The translations under genes were made by a program, and so were the position numbers. Source: Prorocentrum cordatum (Eukaryota; Sar; Dinophyceae; Prorocentrales; Prorocentraceae). Taken from it: 64,000 nucleotides of DNA. How positions within the stretch are numbered: position 1 is the first letter of the stretch; every line of letters starts with the position of its first letter. The stretch covers positions 159,636 to 223,635 of the forward strand of contig CAUYUJ010017816.1 in assembly GCA_963575745.1 (NCBI GenBank), read 5' to 3'. Positions 51,490-60,745 of this stretch are shown in pieces. The notes below the pieces were generated by a model, which was not told the DNA's origin, searched no databases, and worked only from the letters and a program-made list of their open reading frames with translations.

Positions 51490-52240
51490 TCTAGGAGCGT
51501 CTTGGGATCTTCTTAGCGGCCCTGGACACTTCTCAGAGCGTTTTGGGTGCCTCAGAGAGCTTCTTGGGGCCTCTTGGGGGTCTGTGGAGAGCCTCTTGGA
51601 GGCCTCTTGGGCGCCTGTTGGGGCCTCTTGCGGCTGTTTGGGCGCCTCTTGGAGCTCTCTTGGGACGCTCTTGGGAGCCTTGGGAGCGCTCTTGGAGCCC
51701 TCTTGGGCCATCTAGGAGCCATCTTGAGGCCTCAGATGCCCATCGGAAGCGAAAAGGCGAGAAAGTCAAACACATTGATGTTCCCAAGGTTTTGGAAGGA
51801 TGTTGGCCTCTTCGGGGCCTCCTAAGGGAGCTCTTTGGCCACTGGGAGCCGTCTTGGAGCGGTCTTGAGGCCACTTGGAGCATCGTGGGAGCCATCTTGA
51901 AACACTTTGGGATATCTTGAGCCATCTTGGAGATCATCTTGGGCTTTCCCCGGCGCTTGTGGAGTCATCGTAAGCAGTACCCCCCCCAGGAGGCCAACAC
52001 GCGTTCAAAACCTTAATAAAATAAGTGAGTTTGGCATTGTCGCCGAGGCCTTTTGGAGCGTCTTGGGTGCCTCTGGGGGGCCTCTGGGGGCCTCTTGGTG
52101 GTCTCCTGGGAGCCTCTTGGGGGCATCCTGGGGGCCTCTTGGTCGCCTCTTGGGGCCTCCTCTTGGGGCCCCCTTGGGGCGTCTTTGGAAGCCTTGGGAG
52201 CGCTCGTGGGGCCATCTCGGAGGAGATTGATCAAAGAAGG
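51490..52240 (+). repeat. GGCCTCTTGG minisatellite, locus 2
   Basis: Units of 10-12 bp (GGGGCCTCTTGGGCGCCT, GAGCGCTCTTGG). A longer repeat with GGGAGCGCTCTTGGAGCC/GGGAGCGCTCGTGGGGCC and CAAAACCTTAATAAAATAAG/CAAAACCTTGGTAAAACAAG recurs near 51680-51790, 52000 and 52190-52300. Confidence 0.85.
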
Positions 52241-52399
52241 AGGGGGCCCAGCGCCGCCCCCCCAGAAGGCCCAAATGGAGCCAAAACCTTGGTAAAACAA
52301 GTGATTGTGGCTTCCTCGCCGAGGCCGTTTTGGACGCCCAGGCGACCCGCGACATGCCCTCTCCAGGTCCAGGGGAGGGGGTAGGGGGTTGGGGGAGGG

Positions 52400-53545
52400 G
52401 TCAAAACTCCCTCCCCGCCCGCAAGCCGTCCCGCTCACTCCCACCCGCCCTCCCAACACATACATAGCACCCGAGAGTGGCCCGAGCCTCAGGGCAGCTA
52501 CTGGGGGCGAATCCGCCGCTTCCGCCGCCGCCTCCAGCGCCGCCGCCGCCGCCGCCCGCCGCCGCCGCGCCGCCGCCGCCGCTGTCCGCCGCCGCCGCCA
52601 CCGCCGCCGCCCGCCCGCCGCCGCCGCCGCCGCCGCCCCCGCTGCGTCGCCGCCGCAGCCGCCGCCGCCGCCGCCGCCGCAGCCGCCGCGCCGCCGCCGC
52701 CGCCGCCGCCGAGTGTACTCTGTATTGTTTTTTGATAAGGATGGTGGGGGGGGGCCGTATCGGGTTGGCTGCGCATGCTCCGAATTTGGAGGCAGAGTGT
52801 GTTTTGTATTGTTTTTACCAGGGATGGTGGGGGGGTGCCGCATTGGTCCTGGTTGGCTCCCAGTCGCCTGGGGGAGGGGGTGTATACTAATTGGGAACAG
52901 TGATCAAGACTCCCTCCCCGCCCGAAAGCCGTTTCACTCACTCCCATCCGCCCTCCCGACACATACGTAGCACCCGAACCTGGCCCGAACCCCAGCATAT
53001 TCAGCAGTCGCCTTTGGATGGGCAGCTACTGGGGGCGAATCCGCCGCCGCCGCCTCCGCCGCCGCCGCGCCCGCCGCTGCCGCCGCGCCGCCGTCGCCGC
53101 CGCCGCGCTGCCGCCGCCGCCGCGCGCCGCCCGCCGCCGCGCCGCCGCCGCGCCGCCGCCGCCCCCCGCCGAGTCGCCGTCGCCGCAGCCGCTGCCGCCG
53201 CAGTCGCTCGCACCGCTGCCGCCGCCGCCCGGCACCGCCGTCCGCCCCGCCCGCCGCCGCCCCCCCCCCCACCCCCCGCCACCGCGCCGCAGCCGCCGCA
53301 ACCGCTGCCCCCGCCGCAGCCGCCGCAGCCGCCGCCGCTGCCGAGTGTACTCTGGATGGTTGTTTGACAAGGATGGTGGGGGTAGGCCGCATCGGGTTCG
53401 CTGCGCGTGCTCCGAATTTGGAGGCAGAGTGTGTTTTGTATTGCTTCTTAAAAGGGATGGTGGTGGGGGCCCGCATGTTCTCGGGTTGGCTCCCAGTCGC
53501 CTGGGGGAGGGGGTGCATAGTAATAGGGAACAGTGATAAACCCCT
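52400..53545 (+). repeat. Tandem duplication with GCC tracts
   Basis: Unit 1 (about 52400-52905) and unit 2 (about 52906-53540) share CTCCCTCCCCGCCC, CACTCCCATCCGCCCTCCC, GGGCAGCTACTGGGGGCGAA, a long (GCC)n tract of different length, GAGTGTACTCTGKAT, GCTCCGAATTTGGAGGCAGA and CTCCCAGTCGCCTGGGGGAG. Poly-Ala/Pro/Gly frames are artefacts. Confidence 0.93.
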
Positions 53546-53779
53546 CCCCGAAGGGGAAGAAGGGGGTAGATGAGGAAACACCCTAAATCACCTACGCCCT
53601 AAAGGGCTGGCGGGATTACGAAAAGCAGTCGTGCCGGCCCCATCGTGGGCTGCCTTCGCCATGCCTCTTTGCAACGCATTTGCCCTAGCTTCGCGCTGCC
53701 TTGGGCATGCCCAGACCTGCTCTGCGTTGGTCTACCCTGCACCCACCCTGCAATGCCCTGCTCCGCCACATGCCTCCAT

Positions 53780-54500
53780 GCCCCGCCCTTCCCCTGTCCT
53801 GCCAACCCTCTGGACTGCATGCCAGTCCCCCGGGCATGCGTGCAGTTCGACGAGCAAGCAGGCGGGCACGCACGCAAGCAAGCAAACAACAAGCATGCCG
53901 GCCAGCAGGCCCGCACTCACGCTAACAAGTTAACGCGCGTGTGTGCAGGCGTGCAAGCAAGCGAACGTGCGCGCACCCGGACATGCAGGCATGCACCCAT
54001 GCAGGCAAACAGTCGCACTCGCAATCAGTCGCACACGCAATCGAGCAGTCGCACACGCGATCAAGCAGGCAACTAAGCAGGCAGCCAAGTCAGTAACCAA
54101 GGCGGCAACCATGCACGCAAGCAAAGCGATACGCGAGCACGCGAGCACACGATATCCAAGCAAGGGATCAGGAGCGCCATCTCGCATGTACGCACGTCGA
54201 AAGGCATCAGCAATGTGCAATTCAGTGCCCGCACTAACGCGAGCAGGTGCGAACGCAGTCAGACACACAAGCAGCCGTGCACTAGTGAACGCCATTCTGA
54301 AGTTTCGCACGCACGCAAGGAAGCGCTCACGCAAGCACGTATCAATGCCAATATTCACGCAAGGAAACGCAGTTTCAGACACCAGCAGAAAAGCATGCAT
54401 CATGTGGGAAGCAAGCAACAACGCAATCTCGCTCACAACGGAACGCAATCACAGACACAAGCAGGCAATCTTGAAGTTCCCACGAGCCGTGGACATCATC
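53780..54500. repeat. Degenerate GCAAGCACGCAAGCAA repeat
   Basis: Loose 8-12 bp units (GCAAGCAAGC, GCACGCAAG, CAGTCGCACACGCAAT). This gives open frames rich in Ala, Cys, His and Arg, not called. Confidence 0.8.
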
Positions 54501-54589
54501 TAGTAGCCATGAACGCGTCTTATCCGTGACCCCCGCGCGACCTGCTGGGGCAAATTGGCAATCCTACGTGGATAATTTCCCAGATCCGC

Positions 54590-54621
54590 ATACATATATA
54601 TATATATATATACACATATAC

Positions 54622-54665
<44 letters not shown>
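54590..54665. repeat. (TA)n/(CATA)n microsatellite
   Basis: ATACATATATATATA-type run. Confidence 0.97.
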
Positions 54666-54666
<1 letters not shown>

Positions 54667-55007
54667 CCTCTCTTCCCTTGCACCTCCACCGGGCAACATC
54701 TGATTTCAGAAAGCGCTCAGAGATTTCACAAACTCGATATTCCCACAAACCCCAAATCGACCCTACGGTTCGTGTCGTGCCGGCGCGGCAGCGACCCCGC
54801 CGCGGGCGTTCAAGTTTGAACGCTGTCAGTGCCTCAGAATCGGCCAAATTGGAGCGATCTGGCGATAGGAAGGCCGCCGACATCTCTTGGTTGACCGATC
54901 CGCGCAGTCACGGAAACCAGCGCCGAGACATGAGTCTGACCACCTTTGGAGTGCCACACGGACAGCTTGCCTGCCGAGCTCTCCCAGCACCTCCCTGACG
55001 AACGATC
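54666..55007. other. No gene recognised
   Basis: Unique-looking sequence with no supported frame. Confidence 0.45.
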
Positions 55008-55061
55008 AACACGCACCCATACCCATGGGGGAGACGGAATGAGCTATGGGTGCGTGTTTTG
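55008..55061. repeat. Short hairpin AACACGCACCCATA
   Basis: AACACGCACCCATA ... TATGGGTGCGTGTT, 14-bp perfect arms and a ~24-bp loop. Confidence 0.85.
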
Positions 55062-55164
55062 TCGGACAGGGGTCCCCGCTCGAACGGGAGCCTCCCCAGA
55101 GGTCCGACAACCCGTACCCATACCCATAGCCAGTCCTTCTCCTTCCGACCTCCCTACAGTTGGG

Positions 55165-55335
55165 GCGCTGAAGAAGGAACCTTTTTCCGTTGGGGAGGGG
55201 CTCGGTGTTCCTTGATTGTTTTGCAGTTTGCCCTGGGGCTGCCTACGGTTTTCCATGTGCAACCGAAGCTTCACTCACGGGACAAAGAGGGGCCTCGTTC
55301 CTTATTCTGGCTCCCTTGGGTCAACGCCCCGACTG
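55165..55335 (+). repeat. Dispersed repeat, also at 11100-11285
   Basis: GGGGAGGGGCTCGGTGTTCC, TTGATTGTTTTGCAGTTTG, GGGGCCTCGTTCCTTATTCT and GGGTCAACGCCCCGAC align with the 11.1-kb copy. Confidence 0.7.
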
Positions 55336-55387
55336 TGTTGCTATGGGTGTGTGTGGCTCGTTCGTCACTCCCCGAGGCGAACTCACC

Positions 55388-55553
55388 ACCCACCAAACCA
55401 CCCCAACCCAACCCGAAGGCCTCATTTTGCCCTCCATTTCCAGTGGGGGGGGGGTCCGGGCCGGGAACGTCGAAAAAACACATATGGAGCCCATACCCCC
55501 CCCCAACCCGAAATTCGGGTCTTCGGGTTGGGTTGGGGTGGTCTGGTAGGTAG
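55388..55553. mobile_element. MITE-like hairpin with TCACC target duplication
   Basis: Left arm ACCAAACCACCCCAACCCAA then CCCGAAG, right arm CTTCGGGTTGGGTTGGGGTG then GTCTGGT. TCACC lies on both sides (55383-55387 and 55554-55558). Confidence 0.85.
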
Positions 55554-55690
55554 TCACCAACGGCTCGGCCGAGCACCTGGACTGCCTCTCCTTCTCCTCG
55601 CGCCTGGCCCGCGCGCGCCGGGCGGGCGCGGCGAACGGCAGCAGCTCCGCGGGCTACGCGGCCGTCTGCGGGGAGCTCAGCGGGGGGCCT
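55554..55690 (+). CDS. Exon-like open segment, unknown product
   Basis: Frame TNGSAEHLDCLSFSSRLARA ... YAAVCGELSGG directly after the hairpin element. GC-rich third positions and two Cys resemble the candidate exon at 49105-49283. No domain recognised; splice sites not established. Confidence 0.25.
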
Positions 55691-55764
55691 CGCCGCGCCG
55701 GCGCCCGGGCCAGGCAGGCGGATCGAGGTTCTCTCCCCCAGGGCTGCAGAGTCATGTCGGGCGC

Positions 55765-55937
55765 GTCCCCCTACAAGGGGATCCTCGACGAAGAATAGGA
55801 CATACCCCAAACATGCCCCAAAAAGTAGAACAAGCAAAAAAATACCCCCGAAATAGTCCCCAGGCTATTTTTGGATTATATGTTGATTATGTTTGGGATA
55901 CTTTTTCTTTTTCGTCGAACATCCCCCTGTAGGGGGA
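55765..55937. mobile_element. MITE-like hairpin GTCCCCCTACA
   Basis: Perfect 11-bp termini GTCCCCCTACA / TGTAGGGGGAC, extending to ~48-bp imperfect arms (CGACGAAGAATAGGACATAC vs the complement of GATACTTTTTCTTTTTCGTC, and CCCAAACAT / ATGTTTGGG). Confidence 0.92.
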
Positions 55938-56757
55938 CAGGCCCGACTTAACTATAGGGTCAAGGACCTCCGGGGTGTTCCAGCGGTGTCTGGGGGGGGG
56001 CTTATGGGGCTCAGAAGGGAAGCCAGTCCCGAGCAGAGCAGCACGCGCCAGGACCACGACGACGCCCACGACGACGACGGAGTCCAGGCACGAGGCGGTC
56101 CGCACCGCAGCACGGATTTGGGAGAGGGCCGCCCCTGCAAGTTCCGCTACAACAGCACGCGTTTGAGCGGTGCCGCAGCACAGCCTCCCCTCCAGAGCAC
56201 GAGCCAGACATGTCGGGCTCAAGAGCAGGGAGTGGGACAGGGGTCATCTCCCCATCCTCCTGCTTCACCTGCCGATTTCCGCCAGGGTGGGCGGCGGGAG
56301 GCGGGCCACTCAGAAGCACGCGCGATGCGTTATGTTTTTTTGTCGCGCCCGCATCGTTCGTACGCGTAGGTCTCGTCATAGCTATACCGACACTGCCTCG
56401 TGTGTAGCTGATTGACGAACTTTTGCGTCGGACAGCAGTTTGAGGCGTTAATGAAAGGATGCTTACGTGCACCGTGCAAGTTTATTTCCAGAGGCTGAAC
56501 GAGCGGCGCCCCAGCGCCCACTCACAGCCCCGCGCGCGGCCGTCTTCACGAGCGCACTGTGATTGGCACGCTCATTCTGGTGATTAGTTGTTTGAAAGTG
56601 GGATGATGAATTTGATGACGACGACGATGATGACGACGAAGGTTGTTGTGATGCTGATCACGGTGGTGAGGATGGTAAACATGATGGTCACATGATGGTA
56701 CTTATGATGATGAGTCACGGGTAGCAATGAGGAGGTGGTGGAGAATGAGGAGGTTTT
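55938..56757. other. Spacer upstream of the PLAC8-like exon
   Basis: Contains a short CGACGACGCC tract (56056-56085) and GATGATGACGACG-type runs (56585-56720). Upstream exons of the PLAC8-like gene may lie here but I cannot place them. Confidence 0.45.
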
Positions 56758-57363
56758 TTGATCAACCCAGCTCGGGAGTGTTGCTTCCGAGGCGAAGAAT
56801 ACGCGGTACTGGTGTCGAAGCAGGGTCCTGATGAATCGTCCACAGAACTGGCCGCCGAGGAAGAGGCAGAGGCTGGTACTGGCTTCATCTGGATCGTTCA
56901 GGTAATCTTTGGCGTCGTGTACTACTTCACGGTCGTGTCGAAGTACCCGGTGGTGAAGGAAGGCCCAGAGGCGATCCCCGAAGAGCACCCGGCGAAGCTG
57001 CTGCAGGACCAGAACGAGCTCAGCTCGCTCACGAAAGTGAGCCCCACCAACTGCATGTTGTCGTTCTGCTGCCCTGCGGCTCGCGCCTCGCACACGTTCC
57101 ACTCCACGGAGACCCTCAACTACTGGATCTCGTGCGGCATCATGACGTGCTTCCCGTTCTGGGGCACATGCTGCGCGCTCTTCATCGCGAACTCTTGCAC
57201 GCCGATGAACAGGAAGCTCGGGGGCGAGGAGAGGAACGTTGTGATGAGCCTCGTCTGCACGTGGTGCTGCCCGTGCTGCGTCATCGCGCAGGACGCCGAG
57301 AGCATGGACCTCCTGGTCGGCGTGAAGACGGGCGTGTGCGGCGTGACCCAGGCCGAGAACTGA
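56758..57363 (+). CDS. PLAC8-like cysteine-rich membrane protein, terminal exon
   Basis: Open frame of 201 residues ending at TGA 57361-57363. It opens with TTG and its first in-frame ATG is at residue 100, so the true N-terminus lies in upstream exon(s); likely acceptors are CGAAGCAG near 56823 or CCACAG near 56842. After an acidic stretch (residues 24-40) comes a hydrophobic segment GFIWIVQVIFGVVYYFTVV (42-60), then a Cys-rich domain (99-174). This has SFCCPAARA, GIMTCFPFWGTCCALFIA and, at 167-184, CTWCCPCCVIAQDAESMD, which fits the closing CxxCxPC...Q.A motif of the PLAC8 family. Family members are small membrane proteins linked to metal transport or cell-size control in plants and of varied roles elsewhere; a specific role here cannot be read from sequence. 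Codon use favours G/C third positions, as expected for this genome. Best candidate for a functional gene in the window. Confidence 0.75.
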   Translation: MINPARECCFRGEEYAVLVSKQGPDESSTELAAEEEAEAGTGFIWIVQVIFGVVYYFTVVSKYPVVKEGPEAIPEEHPAKLLQDQNELSSLTKVSPTNCMLSFCCPAARASHTFHSTETLNYWISCGIMTCFPFWGTCCALFIANSCTPMNRKLGGEERNVVMSLVCTWCCPCCVIAQDAESMDLLVGVKTGVCGVTQAEN

Positions 57364-57548
57364 GAGAAGCCCGGGCGCGCCGAGCCGAGTGCACCACCAG
57401 GATCAGGCACCGGAGCGAGCATTGGATGCTCCGAGGTCTCTCCTGGGTCTCGCGGGTCCGCGCAGCGCCTCCCCCACGCCTCCCGCGACGCCTTTGGCGC
57501 CGCCCATGGCGCGCTTCCTCTTGGATGCCCCTTCACGGCGTGTGCGGG
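57364..57548 (+). other. Probable 3' UTR of the PLAC8-like gene
   Basis: GC-rich sequence after the stop, running into a GGA tract. No AATAAA signal, which dinoflagellates generally do not use. Confidence 0.4.
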
Positions 57549-57746
57549 AGGAGGAGGAGGAGGAGGAGGAGGAGGAGGAGGAGGAGGACAAGGAGGACAA
57601 GGAGGACAAGGAGGAGGAGGCGGAGGAGGAGGAGGAGGAGGAGGGCTCTTGGGGTGGGAGGAGGAGGAGGAGGAGGAGGAGGAGGGAGGAGGAGGAGGAG
57701 GCAGGGGGAGGGGGAGGGGAGGGGGAGGAGGAGGGGAGGAGGAGGA
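57549..57746. repeat. (GGA)n tract
   Basis: GGA runs with GACAAG and GGCTCTTGGGGTGG interruptions. Confidence 0.95.
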
Positions 57747-58437
57747 GGACAAGCTAGGTGCGCTCGCGTCATATCTGACGTCCTACCCCTCCCTCCCATC
57801 CCTTACCATGGCGCTGATTTTCTCTATCCGCGGACGCGTGTCGTAGCGGACCTGTGGCTCCGCGCGCGCGTGCGTAGTGGGTGATGGTGCGCGTGCGTGC
57901 GTGCGTGCGTGTGCGTGCATGGTTGTGGTGGTTGTGGTGGTGGTGTGGTGCTCGTGCTGGTGCTGGTGCTGGTGCTGGTGCTGGTGCTGGTGCTGGTGCT
58001 GGTGCTGGTGCTGGTGCTGGTGCTGTGCTGGTGTGGTGCTGGTGCTGTGCTGGTGTGGTGCTGGTGCTGGTGCTGGTGCTGGTGCTGGTGCTGGTGCTGG
58101 TGCTGGTGCTGGTGCTGGTGCTGGTGCTGGTGCTGGTGCTGGTGCTGGTGCTGGTGGCTGGTGGTGGTGGTGGTGGTGGTGGTGCGTGTGTGTGTGTGTG
58201 TGGTGTGTGCGCGTGTGCTGTGGCATGGCACGGGAAATGACGCCAGCGCTGCAGGGGGAGCACGAGTCGAAACGGCGGAAGCGCGGAAATGAGGCCAGCG
58301 CTGCAGCGGGAGCACGATTCGGAACGAGCGGAAGCACGGAAATGAGGCCAGCGCTGCAGCGGGAGCACGATTCTGAACGAGCGGGGCCCGAAAATGAGGC
58401 CGGCGCCTCAGCGAGAGCAGCATTTGGAAAAAAATGC
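57747..58437 (+). repeat. Inverted copy of 1-503, with (GCTGGT)n and ~53-bp repeats
   Basis: Matches 1-503 on the other strand. It carries a ~200-bp (GCTGGT)n tract (57950-58155), a short (GGT)n tract, and three to four units of a ~53-bp repeat (GCGCTGCAGCGGGAGCACGA ... GCGGAAATGAGGCCA) at 58240-58435. Confidence 0.88.
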
Positions 58438-58919
58438 AGGCGAAAACAGAACTCCCGGGAATCCTGTGTGTAAAAAAGCAGAACGCGTGGGGGGGTCGGC
58501 TACTCCCAGCACGCCATCAGGGGAAGAGGGAGAGTAGTATTCATGTTGAGTAATTGTGGAGGAGGAGGAGGAGGAGAAGGAGGAGGAGGAGGAGGATCGT
58601 CCTTCGCGCTACTCATGCAATTCGCCGTTTGCGTACTGCTTGGTGCAGGTGGCGTGCGCCAGTCCGCCGGCCCCCCACACACAGAGAGAGCCTGCGACGA
58701 CTGTGCAAGGCATCGAAGGCACCTTCGGCGAATCACCGCCGCCCCCTGCCTTTTCGGATACGCCTAGGCGGCCAAACGTTTGGGCAGAGTTTGGCCACGC
58801 TATTGGTTCGAGCGTTCCCCCCGCCGTTGTGGGAGGCCTTCGGGAAACACGCCGGGGAGGAACAGGAGGAGAAGGAGAGGGAGGAGGAAAGGAGGATGAG
58901 GAGAAGAACGAAGAGACCT
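58438..58919. other. No gene recognised
   Basis: Short (GGA)n at 58556-58597 and a GGAGAAGGAGAGGGAGG purine patch at 58858-58915. Confidence 0.45.
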
Positions 58920-59295
58920 CTTGAGAGCTTCTTGGGTCATTCTTGGGACCTCCCGGGAGCTTCCCGGGGACCTCTTGGAGGCCACTTCCAGGCCTCCGTG
59001 GGCCTCTCCAGACCTCTTGGGGCGTCTTGGGGGGCCTCTTTGGCCGTCCTACGGCGTTCCTGACCTGCCTGACGCCGTCGGAGACCGTTTTGGGAGCGTC
59101 TCTTGGCCGTCTTGGGGCCCTCTTGGGGCGCTTCTGGGTCGTCTTGAAGGCCATCTTGGGCGTCTTGGAGGCCTCTTGGGCCTTCTTGGGGCCGTTTTGG
59201 GGGCCTCTTGGGCCGTCCTGGGGCCATCTTGGAGGCCTCTTGGGCGATCTTGGGGACTTCTTGAACTGTCTTGGGCCGTTGGAAGGCTGTTTTGA
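58920..59295 (+). repeat. GGCCTCTTGG minisatellite, locus 3
   Basis: Units such as GGAGGCCTCTTGGGCC and GCCGTCTTGGGG, same family and orientation as 14880 and 51490. Confidence 0.87.
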
Positions 59296-59394
59296 AGCAA
59301 ATGCAAATGTCTTCAATGTCTTTCAATCATCCACTGACAATTACTGATGTAGACCTCTTCGCGCGGTGCCCAGCGCAACCTTTGGTGGAAGCTA

Positions 59395-59480
59395 TGGCAG
59401 GCCAACCTGAGTCGCGACCGATGGCAGACCCACTGGGGCACTGAGCACGTGAACGGACGTTTCGGTTGCCCGCGGCTGCT
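59395..59480 (+). repeat. GGCAGACCCACTGGG repeat, single copy
   Basis: CCGATGGCAGACCCACTGGG, GTGAACGGACG and TTTCGGTTGCCCGC match 47120-47400. Confidence 0.8.
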
Positions 59481-59754
59481 CTTGCGCTACCTATCGCGCC
59501 AACCACCGAGTTTGCAATACATGGCTCATTCTGTTCAGTGCAGGGTCTTCTCTCCCACGACCACACGGAAACTTATTATCTCCCGATGATGACTAGGGGG
59601 TCCCACAAAAGCCTTGGGACACGTCAGGGTGTTGACAGATCCACAATCGTAAGAGATTTTTGCTGTAAGGCGGCATGGATCCTGAGCCCAGGGACTTCCA
59701 CAGGCGTCTCCCGATTCCCCAGGAGGGTTCCAGACGCCTTGGGAGGCCCAGAAA

Positions 59755-59777
59755 GAGGGAGAGAGAGAGAGAAAGAA

Positions 59778-59814
<37 letters not shown>

Positions 59815-59818
59815 ACAA
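59755..59818. repeat. (GA)n microsatellite
   Basis: GAGAGAGAGA run with GAAAGA variants. Confidence 0.95.
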
Positions 59819-60550
59819 CAACGAATACGCAAACAAAAAATGCAAAGTCCGAGATCCTCGTTTCTCGTAGGCAAAGCTTAGCAGGACGAAGAGGGGGAGA
59901 CCAGGGGCTGGGCTGGGCTGCCATGCAGGGGCTTCGACACCGAGACGTTGAGGTTCAACGATGCACAGGCGGGCGCTCCGCTGATTTGGAGCCACGGGAG
60001 GGCGCGGCATCTTGCGGAGCCTTTGGTCTTGCGAGGACACTGAGGAGGAGTTGGAGAAGGAGGAGGAGGATGAGGAGGTATACTCTCGTTTACTTCCCCC
60101 CCCACCCCCAGACTACAGCGTAGCTCCGCCACGCCATGCCCCACATGAGGCGATCCAGGAAGGGCCCTGCCGTTGGGGCATCTCGCCTTCGGCGGAAGCC
60201 GGTGGAAGGTGACGGAATTTGATGGCGGCGATCTTCCTGCGGAAGCCAGCGGTAGGTCGGCGGAAGGCTGCGGAAGCAACAGCGAGATGATTACATCTAT
60301 TAGGTTCAGGGTTTCCAGAGTCGACCACACCAGCATGTTTACTTTCTTTGCGCTCACTTCCTGCCTTCTCACCATGCGGCTGTTGCATCGCTGCTGCACG
60401 CTTTGGGACCTGCCATGCTCACGCCGTATCGCTACGGCCTCATTGTCAAACCCCATCCGACCTAAAAGGCATGAGGATGTTATTGTTTGTTGCTACTGCG
60501 CAGGGGCAACAGGCATCATGGCCAGATTATTTGATGAACCGACGCGATGC
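59819..60550. other. No gene recognised
   Basis: 60185-60270 has repeated GCGGAAGCCRGCGG/GGTCGGCGGAAGGCTGCGG motifs. No supported gene. Confidence 0.45.
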
Positions 60551-60745
60551 GGACAATGACAATGACGGTGACGACGAGTATGATGAGGATATGGATGATG
60601 ATGACGATGATCATGCTGATGATGACGATGATGATAATGACGATGCTGATGATGATGATGGTGGTGATGATGGTGATGATGGTAATGTTGATGAGGGTGA
60701 TGATGGTGATGACGACAAAGATGAGGAGGAGGAGGAGGGAGATAT
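60551..60745. repeat. (GAT)n microsatellite
   Basis: GATGATGATGAC-type run. The acidic + frame and poly-His - frame are artefacts. Confidence 0.95.

Noticed and set aside
51916-51930. Second spliced-leader match (CTTGAGCCATCTTGG)
   Set aside because: Only partial, and it falls within the GGAGCCATCTTGG minisatellite pattern.
52498-53581. Ala/Arg/Gly-rich ORFs
   Set aside because: (GCC)n tracts open in all frames.
58999-59295. Telomere-like G-rich repeat
   Set aside because: Units are GGCCTCTTGG variants, not TTTAGGG.
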